Shown: in pieces, positions 25,042 to 33,714 of the stretch
How the letters are laid out: every line of letters begins with the position of its first letter
How positions within the stretch are numbered: position 1 is the stretch's first letter
Source of the DNA: Nitrospirota bacterium
GTDB taxonomy: Bacteria > Nitrospirota > Thermodesulfovibrionia > Thermodesulfovibrionales > Dissulfurispiraceae
DNA length: 64,000 nt
Assembly: GCA_009773415.1 (NCBI GenBank)
Contig: WSNO01000013.1
Span: forward strand, 62,001 to 126,000
Direction of reading: 5' to 3'
Program-made: the position numbers and the translations under genes
The notes under the pieces: generated by a model
Database searches by the model: none
What the model was told of the DNA's origin: nothing
Seen by the model: the letters and a program-made list of their open reading frames with translations, nothing else

Positions 25042-26532
25042 ATGAGTCTTGGCCGTCAGATTCTGACCCTTTTCTTTGCCGTCGCCCCCATACTGATCTG
25101 CTCGCCGGTGCATGCAACCGGTTCGACGCACGTTACTGCGCCCATCGGTTCTGCTGAAACGCTCGTAGCCAGGGCGTCTGAAGCACCGCTTGTTTCTGAA
25201 ACATCCGTATTCTCAGGGAACTCGGCGCGGAAAGAAGAATCGGCTCCTGAGAGGCCGGCTGCCACGAAGCTCGCTGACAATTCGTCTCAGGAACGTTTGA
25301 TCACATCTTCCCCTCAACCAGGAGAAGCGCTGTCAGCCGATGGAATCACTTACCCCCTCGATACAAATTCTTCCATAGCGCCTGCGACGGTCCGCTCTCT
25401 GAGCATTGAAAATAGTTCGCTTGAGGCTTCGCCGCCGCTGGGCATCAGTTTTTCTTCGAATGCGACAGCTTCACGCGCGGTGGAGCGCAACATCTCACTC
25501 TTCTCGGAGCGCATCAAAAACAGTTTTGCCATATGGCTTGAGCGCTCAGGCAGATATGTCGACATCATGAAGGACGTTCTCAATGAGCGCAATGTCCCCG
25601 AGGAACTTGTCTTCCTGCCCTTTGTAGAAAGCGGATTTAATGTGAACGCATACTCCCGTGCGCGGGCTGTAGGTCCGTGGCAGTTTATCGAAGGCACTGC
25701 AAAGCGATATGGCTTGACAGTCGACTGGTGGAGGGATGAGCGGAAAGACCCGGTCAAATCGACTCGGGCTGCTGCGAACTATCTGCGTGATTTATACAAG
25801 ATGTTCGGTTCATGGAATCTTGCTCTCGCTGCATATAATGCCGGCGAGGGTCGCATTTCAAGAGCATTGCGCCGGTCCGACGCCGACGATTACTGGGATT
25901 TGCTCCATACGAAACAGATTCACCCTGAAACCAAGGAGTATGTGCCGCGCTATATCGCTGCTGCACTGATCGCCTCAGAGCCCGAAAAGTTCGGATTCAG
26001 GGACATTTCCTATCATGACCCGATGGACTATGACGAGGTGACGCTGCATGGTCCAGTTGACATCGACGTTATCGCACAATGCGCTGAAAGCGATGTTGCA
26101 ACCATCAGGGAGCTGAATCCGGAGCTTCGCCGATGGAGCACTCCTCCGAACATGTCATCATATATCGTTCGCATTCCTGCAGACAGCAGAAGCATATTTG
26201 TCGACAATCTTGAACGCATTGCCGTAAAGGATCGTTTCAGCTACGATACCTACACAGTAAAAAAGAAAGAAAATCTGAAGAGTATCGCCAAAAAGCTGAG
26301 TGTTCCTCCAGGGACTCTTGCTGCTCTCAATAATATGGGCGGCATTGAGACCGTATCTGCCGGCGAAACCATCAAGGTTCCTCCGAAAGACAAGTTCAGG
26401 GCAGATCTTGATGACCGGATGTCGGCAAAAAAAGCAGCGCAGGTTGCTGCCAGGAATAGCGGTAAAGGCAAGCTGGTCGATAAGAAGAAGCCGAAATCCC
26501 AAGTGAAAAAGGTTAAAACCAAGAAGGTTTAG
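25042..26532 (+). CDS. Membrane-bound lytic murein transglycosylase, MltD-like
   Basis: A 496-residue exported peptidoglycan-cleaving enzyme. A signal peptide covers residues 1-25 (cleavage near VHA). A long Ser/Ala/Glu-rich, probably disordered stretch follows to about 135. The SLT domain (about 165-300) has catalytic Glu196 in LPFVESGFN, then AVGPWQFI and AAYNAGEG. A LysM domain near 410-455 (TYTVKKKENLKSIAKKLSVP) binds glycan, and the C-terminus is a Lys-rich tail. There is no lipobox, unlike E. coli MltD. A TTG 9 bases upstream would extend the frame but ATG 25042 fits the signal peptide. Confidence 0.88.
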   Translation: MSLGRQILTLFFAVAPILICSPVHATGSTHVTAPIGSAETLVARASEAPLVSETSVFSGNSARKEESAPERPAATKLADNSSQERLITSSPQPGEALSADGITYPLDTNSSIAPATVRSLSIENSSLEASPPLGISFSSNATASRAVERNISLFSERIKNSFAIWLERSGRYVDIMKDVLNERNVPEELVFLPFVESGFNVNAYSRARAVGPWQFIEGTAKRYGLTVDWWRDERKDPVKSTRAAANYLRDLYKMFGSWNLALAAYNAGEGRISRALRRSDADDYWDLLHTKQIHPETKEYVPRYIAAALIASEPEKFGFRDISYHDPMDYDEVTLHGPVDIDVIAQCAESDVATIRELNPELRRWSTPPNMSSYIVRIPADSRSIFVDNLERIAVKDRFSYDTYTVKKKENLKSIAKKLSVPPGTLAALNNMGGIETVSAGETIKVPPKDKFRADLDDRMSAKKAAQVAARNSGKGKLVDKKKPKSQVKKVKTKKV

Positions 26533-26618
26533 AATGGTCTGAAGATTCAGCTGCTCTTCGCCATGTGAGTGAAGTTTGAACAACTGATACGCCAACATGT
26601 GCGAGCCTGACGGATAAT

Positions 26619-26653
26619 GCAAAGGGCACTGACAAATTGTCAGTGCCCTTTGC
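26619..26653. terminator. Bidirectional terminator between convergent genes
   Basis: A perfect inverted repeat: GCAAAGGGCACTGACAA (26619-26635) pairs with 26637-26653. On the plus strand it is followed by GCCCGTTTT, and it lies between the convergent MltD-like and TPR genes, so it can end both transcripts. The rest of the 148-base gap holds nothing recognisable. Confidence 0.75.
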
Positions 26654-26680
26654 CCGTTTTCGCCAACCCAAGGAAGGGGG

Positions 26681-27355
26681 TTAGCTTCCGCTTCGCGCTT
26701 TTGCTTCAGCAAAAACCGGCGATTTCGGGAACTGCGTTACAAGCGCCTGAAACTTTGCCTTTGCCTCCTCCGCCTTGCCCTGAGCAGCCAGTATCTTGCC
26801 GCTTTCAAGCAGAGCCATATCCTGCAGTGGCGCGTTCTTCATAAGCGCAAGCTTGTTTAGTGCAGCCAGTGCTCTTTCATTGTCGCCCTTTTTGAGGTAT
26901 GTCATGCCCAGCTTGAATAGTCCGAGTGCGGAAAACCTCTGGTCGGACGACTCGCTGACTTCCTGAAACGCCTTAAGTGCGTTGTCCATGTCTCCGGTCT
27001 CATAGCTGCACAGTCCCATATAATATTTGTAATCGGGACGCTTCTTTTCGGCATACGCCCTAGAAAATGCCTCATGGGCTTTTCGGTAGCGTTCGGCAGG
27101 CTGCAGCCCGGCAGCAGCGGGATCTCCTCCAAGAAGTTTGTAGCCCTCAAGTTCAAATGCAGCAGCTTTGGATTTCGCTGCATTAAAATAAACAACGCCA
27201 CCGACAATAAGCGCGAGGACAAGACAGATCGCTATCCCAATCCTGACAAACAAGCGCTGACGCTCCTGCATGCGCTCCCGAAGATTCTCCAGGTTCTCCT
27301 CGTACTGCCTTTCGTCACTCTTTTTCTCAATAACATTCTTAATCGCCTTCGGCAT
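26681..27355 (-). CDS. Membrane-anchored TPR protein
   Basis: A 224-residue protein: a charged N-terminal helix (residues 1-35, likely coiled coil, EENLENLRERMQERQ), one transmembrane segment (about 37-58, ICLVLALIVGGVVYF) and a periplasmic part with four TPR-like repeats (for example YKYYMGLCSYETGDMDNALK, ALGLFKLGMTYLKKGDNERA). This layout is like YfgM/TPR_21 periplasmic chaperone adaptors. The function here is inferred from architecture only. It follows the PHP gene with no gap (start 27355, previous stop 27356), so the two form an operon. Confidence 0.7.
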   Translation of the reverse strand: MPKAIKNVIEKKSDERQYEENLENLRERMQERQRLFVRIGIAICLVLALIVGGVVYFNAAKSKAAAFELEGYKLLGGDPAAAGLQPAERYRKAHEAFSRAYAEKKRPDYKYYMGLCSYETGDMDNALKAFQEVSESSDQRFSALGLFKLGMTYLKKGDNERALAALNKLALMKNAPLQDMALLESGKILAAQGKAEEAKAKFQALVTQFPKSPVFAEAKARSGS

Positions 27356-28012
27356 TTACGCCCTCCCCAAAGCCTTTTCAACAAGTTTGCGAGCATGCAA
27401 AAAAACAGAGTCTATTGATGCAGCGTCCAGACCGGAACCTGCAAGCACCTGCCGCGCAAATGCGGCGCTGATAAGGTCAGAAGGAGCATGCGCATCAGAG
27501 TTTATCGTTATCGGCACGCCAACCGCAAGCGCCTTTTTTGCAACATGTCCATTGCTGAGACAGTGCCCTTTGCGTCCGCTGATCTCAAGCGTGACTCCGC
27601 GTTCCCGCGCCAGCAGAAGATCCTCATCTGAAATCAATCCCGGATGAGCAAGGATGTCGATGCCTGCCTCGATTGCTGCGCGGTTGGTCCCCTCTGCAAC
27701 AGGCTCAACAAGCGTCTCTCCGTGAACAACAACAATCTGGGCCCCGAGAGCGCGAGCTTCTTTCGCCAAATCCGCTATCTGTGAGGGTGGCACATGGGTC
27801 AGCTCAGCTCCGGCCAGCACCGTAATCGGAACGACGTCGCGGAGAGCCCTCACCGCCTTGACAATGCGCGGGATGATAAGGTCGATGTTCGATTGATCCA
27901 TGTGATCTGTAAGTGCAATCGCCTGATACCCGGCTGCAAAAGCCCGCCGGACGAGTTCTGCCGGAATCAGCTCTCCGTCACTGAAAATGGTATGCGTGTG
28001 CAGGTCAATCAT
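27356..28012 (-). CDS. PHP-domain phosphoesterase, histidinol-phosphatase-like
   Basis: A 218-residue PHP-domain protein. The N-terminal metal motif DLHTHTIFSDGEL is followed by LTDHMDQSN, HGETLVEP and LAHPGLI, and the C-terminal NSDAHAPSDL, which together give the trinuclear metal site of the family. Members hydrolyse histidinol phosphate, nucleoside diphosphates or other phosphoesters; the substrate here is not fixed by sequence. A candidate promoter (TTTACA, 18 bases, TAATCT) lies in the 113 bases upstream, along with a GAGGAG ribosome binding site. Confidence 0.8.
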   Translation of the reverse strand: MIDLHTHTIFSDGELIPAELVRRAFAAGYQAIALTDHMDQSNIDLIIPRIVKAVRALRDVVPITVLAGAELTHVPPSQIADLAKEARALGAQIVVVHGETLVEPVAEGTNRAAIEAGIDILAHPGLISDEDLLLARERGVTLEISGRKGHCLSNGHVAKKALAVGVPITINSDAHAPSDLISAAFARQVLAGSGLDAASIDSVFLHARKLVEKALGRA

Positions 28013-28125
28013 AGGCTCCTCTTCCGGTGTTTGAGAATGCTCAGACTGTTAAGATTACACGAAAAATCAATGAAATGTAAAGATTGAAGGGGTTCAACAG
28101 GAGTGCATGACGGGGCGGCTTCTTA

Positions 28126-28470
28126 CTACTCTGGCTGCTCCCGCGGCACCTGATGGAGCATCTTCCGTACCGGAATCGTCGGGGGTGGAAAATCTTCCGC
28201 ATAATCACGCTTCAGCACAGCGACGATGTCAGGGATGATCGGATCGAGTACATAGTACCATTTGGTGCGGCCGTCAGTACGGCATTCCACTGCGCCGGAC
28301 TGCCTGAGCAGCGCCAGATGCTGGGAAACATTCGACTGGTTGACCTCGAGAAAATCAACAAGGTCAGTAACGCACTGAGGACCGCGCATAAGTTCATACA
28401 GAATGCGCATTCTCACCGGATGCGCGATAATGCGAAGCAATTCTATTCTTTTTCCTGTTGAACGTATCAT
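28126..28470 (-). CDS. ArsR-family transcriptional regulator
   Basis: A 114-residue winged-helix regulator. The DNA-binding core is HPVRMRILYELMRG, then LVDFLEVNQSNVSQHLALLRQSG and the wing VECRTDGRTKWYYVL. The metal-sensing alpha-3 motif of arsenic sensors (CVCDL) is here CVTDL with only Cys33, so it is unlikely to be a classical arsenite sensor. It is divergent from an amidohydrolase gene and the shared 130-base region holds TATCA/TGATA palindromes, one of which overlaps its own start codon, fitting auto-repression. Confidence 0.88.
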   Translation of the reverse strand: MIRSTGKRIELLRIIAHPVRMRILYELMRGPQCVTDLVDFLEVNQSNVSQHLALLRQSGAVECRTDGRTKWYYVLDPIIPDIVAVLKRDYAEDFPPPTIPVRKMLHQVPREQPE

Positions 28471-28550
28471 CTTGATAAAACATATTAATATTTTTGCATA
28501 AATAAGTCAATTTAATATATTGAAACTATAATTTATCAAGAATATTGATA
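28465..28550. promoter_or_regulatory. Divergent operator region with TATCA palindromes
   Basis: TATCATCTTGATA (28465-28477) and TATCAAGAATATTGATA (28534-28550) are inverted repeats of the same half-site. CTTGATAAA (28471-28479) also pairs with TTTATCAAG (28532-28540). A weaker dyad TCAAT/ATTGA lies between (28507-28523). Very AT-rich. These are likely binding sites for the ArsR-type regulator, repressing both divergent genes. Confidence 0.6.
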
Positions 28551-28585
28551 TTAGAATTTCTTCATATAAAAACATGGGGGGTTCT

Positions 28586-28594
28586 TGCTATAAT
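28586..28594 (+). promoter_or_regulatory. Extended -10 promoter of the amidohydrolase gene
   Basis: TGCTATAAT, a perfect extended -10 box, ends 7 bases before ATG 28602 with no Shine-Dalgarno. An upstream in-frame ATG at 28593 overlaps the box and would be outside the transcript. Confidence 0.6.
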
Positions 28595-28601
28595 GAACAA
28601 A

Positions 28602-29405
28602 ATGCATCCAAATGTAATCATTGATTTTCATACCCATGCGTTCCCTGATCATATAGCGGCGCGGGCGGTGCCGGCTCTTGCCAGGGAAGGCAACGTAACC
28701 GCTCACCTGAACGGGACAACAAGAGACTTAATTGCGTCGATGGACAGGGCCGGGATTGATATCAGCGTCGTCTGCTCAATCGCCACTCGTCCGTCGCAGT
28801 TTGAGGGCATTCTTGCGTGGTCCCGTGATATTCGCTCCTCGCGCATCATCCCCTTGCCTTCCGTACATCCTGACGATGCGGATCTGCGTGAAAAAGTCCG
28901 TCGTATCGGCGATGAAGGGTATGCGGGTATCAAGATGCATGCGTATTACCAGGATTTTTTCCTCGATGAAGAAAAGCTCTTCCCGCTTTACGAAGAACTT
29001 CAGCAGCGCAACCTCTTTGTAGTAATGCACACCGGATTTGATATTGCATTTCCAAGAATACGAAGAGCCGACCCTGAACGCATTCTTCGTGTTGTCGCGC
29101 GTTACCCGCAGCTGAAACTGGTCACAACCCATCTCGGAGCGTGGGACGACTGGCAAAACGTTGAAAAGCTGCTGGCGGGAAGGAATATTTACATGGACAT
29201 ATCCTTCACATCATCCTGCCTTGACGATGCCCGCATAAAGGCTATCATGATGAGCCACCCCGAAGAGTACATTTTGTACGGTTCCGATTCGCCCTGGAGG
29301 GATCAGTCCGAGAGCATTCAGCATCTCCGTTCTCTCCGACTCCCTGAGCATCTGGAAGCAAAAGTTCTCGGGGAAAATGCTGCACGGCTGCTCGGCGAAA
29401 TCTGA
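28602..29405 (+). CDS. Amidohydrolase family protein (TIM-barrel metal hydrolase)
   Basis: A 267-residue protein of the amidohydrolase_2 type. It begins with the metal motif VIIDFHTHAFPDHI, includes GIKMHAYYQDFF, VVMHTGFD, VTTHLGAWDDW and ends with LYGSDSPWRDQ, the aspartate metal ligand near the C-terminus, as in TatD/2-amino-3-carboxymuconate-6-semialdehyde decarboxylase-like enzymes. The substrate is unknown. ATG 28602 suits both the promoter and the family start. Expression probably depends on the divergent ArsR-type regulator. Confidence 0.8.
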   Translation: MHPNVIIDFHTHAFPDHIAARAVPALAREGNVTAHLNGTTRDLIASMDRAGIDISVVCSIATRPSQFEGILAWSRDIRSSRIIPLPSVHPDDADLREKVRRIGDEGYAGIKMHAYYQDFFLDEEKLFPLYEELQQRNLFVVMHTGFDIAFPRIRRADPERILRVVARYPQLKLVTTHLGAWDDWQNVEKLLAGRNIYMDISFTSSCLDDARIKAIMMSHPEEYILYGSDSPWRDQSESIQHLRSLRLPEHLEAKVLGENAARLLGEI

Positions 29406-29435
29406 TGCCGCATGCGAGTGATTGAATTCATTCTC

Positions 29436-29444
29436 TGCTATAAT
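29436..29444 (+). promoter_or_regulatory. Extended -10 promoter of the HDOD gene
   Basis: TGCTATAAT; ATG 29477 follows after a 32-base leader carrying a GAGGAGG ribosome binding site at 29463-29469. Confidence 0.55.
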
Positions 29445-29476
29445 GATTTGAATATTTCATGTGAGGAGGCACCTGC

Positions 29477-30850
29477 ATGCAGTCTCCGAAGACGAATTTT
29501 GACGCCCTTTTGGCCCACCCCGTCTTTTTCGGTATAAGTGATGAAGAGTCCGCAAAAATAGCTGAAACAGGCGTTGTGCACACCCTTGCTGCAGGTGATT
29601 CCTTTCTGAAACTGTTTTCCCCCCTTTCGTTCTTCCTTATTCTGTCCGGCTCGCTCTCTCTTCGTTTTGACCGGAACACGCTTCCCGCAGAGCTTCAGAT
29701 CCCTGCCGGCAACTGGATTGGCGAGTGTCAGGCAGGCGAAGACATGATAGCAAAACTCTCCTTTCTCCGTCCGAATCGCTTAAGGCTTGACATCAGGGCG
29801 GTTGCGCCGACAATCCTTTTTATCCTCCCTGAGCAGAAACTGAAAACCTTCTCCTTTCAGGGTCAGGTGCAGCTCATCAAAAACCTCGACCGCTCGTCAC
29901 ATCAGCTTCTGGAAATCCTTATCCTTGAAGGCATCGAACTGGAGAGCCGGGCAAGGCGACTGAGCGGATACATAGCCGGCCACGTTCGGCAGAAAGACGC
30001 AGAATATGCAAAGTCGGAGATTATACAGTCTATTTTGCAGAAATACCCGCGCCTGCCGCTCTACGCAACAAAGCTCGTAACGGCGATCCAGGGGGAACAT
30101 GCCTCAACAAACGAAATCGTCGAGATGGCCAAGCTGGATCCTTCACTCGCAGGCCTTATTCTGCGCGTTGCCAATTCCTCCTACTATAATCTGCCCCAGA
30201 AGGTCACCGACTTTCAGCACGCCGTGCTGCTCCTCGGCTTCAACCAGATTTATCATATGCTGATGGATGCCGGCATTCAGAGCATCATGCCCAAGACAAA
30301 TGATTTTCACAAAGTGCGGTTCGACTCTGTCATGCTTTCATTTATCGCCTTTGAAATCGCGATGGCTTCAAATGCACTGAAGCCGGTTGCCGCTTCGACC
30401 ATCGCACTGCTGCAATGTGTCGGACAAAGCGTTCTTCTTCTTTTGAAAAAACAGCATCCCTCATCAGCCATTCTCTTTGACGGGCTGGATCACGGCAAGC
30501 TTGGTTCCCTGCTCCTCCAGACTTGGAACATCCCCGACGCAATCTGCAAAACCATCGAACATCAGTCAGTGCCGGAATTTGCCGCTCCTGAGGCACTGCC
30601 TCATGAGTACCGCAGCGGCGTCGCCGTTCTTTTTGTTGCGCGTCTTTGCTACCAATATCTTGAGGGAGCTGATGATCAGGATCTGCATACCATCTTTCTT
30701 TCCGACTATCAGAAACATCTCGGCCTTGCGCCGCTCCCGGTGAAAGCATCTCTGCAAAAGTATGTAAAGCCCGGCATCATGAAAAAAATCCAGACACTCC
30801 CCGATAATGTGAAGAAATTCCTTGCGGCTGTTGAATCGCGCTGGAACTGA
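29477..30850 (+). CDS. HDOD-domain signalling protein
   Basis: A 457-residue protein. Residues about 15-130 resemble a cyclic-nucleotide-binding-type beta-barrel (LAAGDSFLKLFSPLSFFLIL), then an HDOD domain (about 190-400; LPLYATKLVTAIQGE, MAKLDPSLAGLILRVANSSY, QHAVLLLGFNQIYHMLMDAG), a degenerate HD phosphohydrolase fold used as a protein interaction module in regulation. It lacks GGDEF or EAL. The gene stands alone with its own promoter. The signal and partners are unknown. Confidence 0.75.
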   Translation: MQSPKTNFDALLAHPVFFGISDEESAKIAETGVVHTLAAGDSFLKLFSPLSFFLILSGSLSLRFDRNTLPAELQIPAGNWIGECQAGEDMIAKLSFLRPNRLRLDIRAVAPTILFILPEQKLKTFSFQGQVQLIKNLDRSSHQLLEILILEGIELESRARRLSGYIAGHVRQKDAEYAKSEIIQSILQKYPRLPLYATKLVTAIQGEHASTNEIVEMAKLDPSLAGLILRVANSSYYNLPQKVTDFQHAVLLLGFNQIYHMLMDAGIQSIMPKTNDFHKVRFDSVMLSFIAFEIAMASNALKPVAASTIALLQCVGQSVLLLLKKQHPSSAILFDGLDHGKLGSLLLQTWNIPDAICKTIEHQSVPEFAAPEALPHEYRSGVAVLFVARLCYQYLEGADDQDLHTIFLSDYQKHLGLAPLPVKASLQKYVKPGIMKKIQTLPDNVKKFLAAVESRWN

Positions 30851-30888
30851 CCTGCGGCAATCAGCCGCCTGCGGTACAATCAAACGCT

Positions 30889-31460
30889 ATGACACTGGCG
30901 CGTCCCGTTCAGATTCTGGCAAAGAGCCTGCTGGATTTTTTTCGCGACGGCGGAATCATGCTTGCCGGCGCGCTCTCGTATTTTTTCATGATGACGGTTG
31001 TCCCTTTTTTGCTTTTTCTGATTGCGCTCATCGGATAGGCCCTCGGAGCCCGTGAAATCGTTCTGAAATTTCTGCTCGCCAAACTTGCGGGCTTCTTCCC
31101 GAACGTCACGCATGAGATTACGGATGAACTAAAAAACTGGTTTCATTCAAAAAGGCTCTTGACGCGTTCAGCATTCTTCTTTATGCCTTTCTTTCTTTTC
31201 AGCTCTTTATGGCCTTGCAGAATGCCCTCGCCGTTGTGTTCAAAATCAGGAAGCGGCGCCCTTTCATCCTGTCGCTGCTGATGACGCTGCTCGTGGTTAC
31301 GTTTATCATGCTGCTTTTGCTTGTTTCATTCAGTGCGACGTCGCTGATTTCGATGCTGAAGTCTCTGCAGTCTTTTTTCCCGGAACTGAAAGGTCAAAGC
31401 CGCTCCCAAGCGAGGCAAGAAATCAGTGAAGAAGCAACTGAAAAGGCTTTTTTAAAAAAA
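30889..31460 (+). pseudogene. yihY: Decayed YihY/BrkB-family membrane protein gene
   Basis: The first 49 codons read as a YihY family start (LAGALSYFFMMTVVPFLLFL) and end at an in-frame TAG at 31036-31038, in place of a codon such as TAT/TAC. The frame continues as ALGAREIVLKFLLAKLAGFF and FPNVTHEITDELKN to about 31141, where a one-base loss (or two-base gain) shifts it. The next frame resumes with FKKALDAFSILLYAFLSFQL, MALQNALAVVFKIRKRR and two hydrophobic segments. The homology stops at about 31440, where the purB terminator begins, so the C-terminal half is missing. One stop, one frameshift and a 3' truncation make it non-functional. A TACAAT box lies 8 bases before the ATG. Confidence 0.8.
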
Positions 31461-31494
31461 ATACGCCGTGACGACTCTTGTTCGTCACGGCGTA
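31454..31494 (-). terminator. Intrinsic terminator of the trpB-to-purB operon
   Basis: A perfect 13-bp stem, TACGCCGTGACGA (31462-31474) with 31482-31494, 7-base loop, followed on the minus strand by eight T residues (31461-31454). It is 21 bases after the purB stop codon. Confidence 0.9.
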
Positions 31495-31515
31495 CAGGGG
31501 TTATCTCCGTCTCAG

Positions 31516-32814
31516 CTATTGTTTTCCGAATACCCGCTCAAAAATATAGTCAACATGCTGCAGATAGTGTTCAAGCTGAAAGATGTTTCTGACTTCATCT
31601 TCCTGCAGACTATTCATCACGTCAGGATCTGCAAGAAGAAGTTCGAGAAAGGGGGTTTTTGTACGCCAGCTTTCCATGGCGTTTCTCTGCACCACGAGGT
31701 AGGCTTCTTCCCGTGTCATCCCTTTCTGGATTAACGCGAGCATGACCCGCTGAGAATTGAACAGGCCGGAACTCATCTCCATATTCTCTCTCATGCGCTC
31801 AGGATAGACATGCAGGTTCTGCAGAATTCCCTTCAGCCTGTTCAGCATATAGTCGACGAGAATAGTGCTGTCCGGAATGATGACCCGCTCAACTGACGAG
31901 TGGGAAATATCGCGTTCGTGCCAGAGCGGCATGTTTTCCATCGCAGCAAGAGCGTTGGAGCGGACAACACGCGCCAGCCCTGACAGGTTCTCGCATCCGA
32001 CAGGATTCCGCTTATGCGGCATTGCTGAAGATCCCTTCTGTCCGGGAGTAAACGGCTCTTCAGCTTCGCGCACTTCAGTGCGCTGGAGGTGGCGAATCTC
32101 GACCGAAATCTTTTCAACGAGTCCGGCAATCAAGGCGAGCGTCGTCATATATTCCGCGTGGCGGTCACGCTGAATAACCTGCGTGGCGACAGGCTCAGGC
32201 GCAAGCCCCAGCTTTTCGCAGACGATTTCCTCAAGACGCGGCGGAATGTTCGAGAATGTTCCGACCGCTCCCGATACCTTGCCGACATTGATAATCTCTC
32301 TCGCACGACGCATGCGGACAAGCGAACGATCAGCTTCTGCATACCAGAGGCAAAACTTCAGGCCGAAGGTCATCGGCTCTGCATGAACCCCATGACTGCG
32401 GCCGATGCACGGCACATGTTTGTATGCGGCTGCCTGCAAGCGGAGCACTGACATCAGCTCCTGCAGATCGGCAATGATGCGGTCGGCAGCCTCGCGCATG
32501 AGCAGCGAAAGCGCCGTATCCACAACATCGGATGAGGTGAGCCCTTTGTGAACAAACCGCGATTCAGGGCCGACGAATTCTGCTACTGATGTAAGGAAAG
32601 CGATGACATCGTGCTTCACTTCACGTTCGATTTCGTCAATGCGCTCGATATTGAACGAAGCTTTCTCTTTGATTGCCTCAAGTGCATCGGCAGGAATTTC
32701 TCCGAGCTCATGCCAGGCCTCGCATACAGCGATTTCAACATCAAGCCACTTCCGGAAGCGATTGTGAGACTCCCAAAGCTGCCCCATTTCATTGCGAGTA
32801 TACCGCGGAATCAT
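31516..32814 (-). CDS. purB: Adenylosuccinate lyase
   Basis: A 432-residue fumarase/aspartase-superfamily enzyme that splits SAICAR and adenylosuccinate in purine synthesis. The signature SSAMPHKRNPVGCENLSG with the flexible catalytic Ser loop is intact, as are SRFVHKGLTSSDVVDTAL and GRSHGVHAEPMTFG. A strong ribosome binding site (GAGGAGG) precedes ATG 32814. It is the last gene of a unit running truB-purB, 24 bases after truB. Confidence 0.96.
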   Translation of the reverse strand: MIPRYTRNEMGQLWESHNRFRKWLDVEIAVCEAWHELGEIPADALEAIKEKASFNIERIDEIEREVKHDVIAFLTSVAEFVGPESRFVHKGLTSSDVVDTALSLLMREAADRIIADLQELMSVLRLQAAAYKHVPCIGRSHGVHAEPMTFGLKFCLWYAEADRSLVRMRRAREIINVGKVSGAVGTFSNIPPRLEEIVCEKLGLAPEPVATQVIQRDRHAEYMTTLALIAGLVEKISVEIRHLQRTEVREAEEPFTPGQKGSSAMPHKRNPVGCENLSGLARVVRSNALAAMENMPLWHERDISHSSVERVIIPDSTILVDYMLNRLKGILQNLHVYPERMRENMEMSSGLFNSQRVMLALIQKGMTREEAYLVVQRNAMESWRTKTPFLELLLADPDVMNSLQEDEVRNIFQLEHYLQHVDYIFERVFGKQ

Positions 32815-32838
32815 ACGACCTCCTCATAAAAAAGAGAA

Positions 32839-33714
32839 TTAGAATAGAAACAACCGGTCAACATGTATCGAGCCTGAACGGATACGACCAATGCCGACAA
32901 GGGTGCCCTGGTCATCCTGCAATCGCACGAGTTCCTGTTCAGAAGCCAGTCTGCTCATCGCCGCGTCTTCAACCCTAACCGGATTGCCGTGACGTATCCT
33001 TATCAATCCGGCCCCGGCAAAGCAGGCCGCCGGCAGATGACCGAGCGCAGTATTCAGCGAAAGCCTTGCCTCGGGCCGGGCTGGCAACTCTTGCAGCCGC
33101 GAACACTGCTCCAGAAGAAATGGTCCGATACGCACGCGGGAGAGTTTGGTCATATGCGCCCCGATGCCGAGCCGCCTGCCGATGTCATGACAGAGCGAAC
33201 GGATATACGTTCCTTTCGAGCAGGACACTCTCATGCTGACAAACGGAATGTCGATTGCGAACACATCCAATGCGTGAACGGTCACCGTTCGAGGATCCCT
33301 GTGCACTTCTATCCCCCGCCTGGCAAGCTGATACAACGGCTCGCCGTTCCGTTTCAGGGCTGAATACATTGGGGGAACCTGCTGAATGCGTCCCCGAAAT
33401 GCAGGGATGCAGGCATGTATCACCTCAGCGGTAATGGCGCCGGCATCGCGGTACTCGACAACTCTGCCCTCGGCGTCATAGGTGTCGGTTGTCTCGCCGA
33501 GCTTCAGCGTTACGACATATTCCTTGTCGAGGTCAGAAAAGAGTCCGGCAGCTTTTGTTGCTTCGCCGATGCAGACAAGCAAAACTCCGGTTGCCATAGG
33601 ATCAAGCGTTCCGGCATGTCCCGCCTTTTTCACCTTGAGAGCTTTCTTTGTTCTGACAACCGCATCGTGGGAAGACATGCCGGCGTCCTTATGCAGGCAT
33701 ACAACAACACTCAT
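32839..33714 (-). CDS. truB: tRNA pseudouridine(55) synthase
   Basis: A 291-residue pseudouridine synthase that modifies U55 in the T-loop of tRNAs. The catalytic Asp38 is in GHAGTLDPMATGVLLV; the SKGTYIRSLCHDIG motif and a C-terminal PUA-like region are present. Start ATG 33714 overlaps the lptD stop by 4 bases (ATGA), so it is translationally coupled to lptD. Confidence 0.96.
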   Translation of the reverse strand: MSVVVCLHKDAGMSSHDAVVRTKKALKVKKAGHAGTLDPMATGVLLVCIGEATKAAGLFSDLDKEYVVTLKLGETTDTYDAEGRVVEYRDAGAITAEVIHACIPAFRGRIQQVPPMYSALKRNGEPLYQLARRGIEVHRDPRTVTVHALDVFAIDIPFVSMRVSCSKGTYIRSLCHDIGRRLGIGAHMTKLSRVRIGPFLLEQCSRLQELPARPEARLSLNTALGHLPAACFAGAGLIRIRHGNPVRVEDAAMSRLASEQELVRLQDDQGTLVGIGRIRSGSIHVDRLFLF

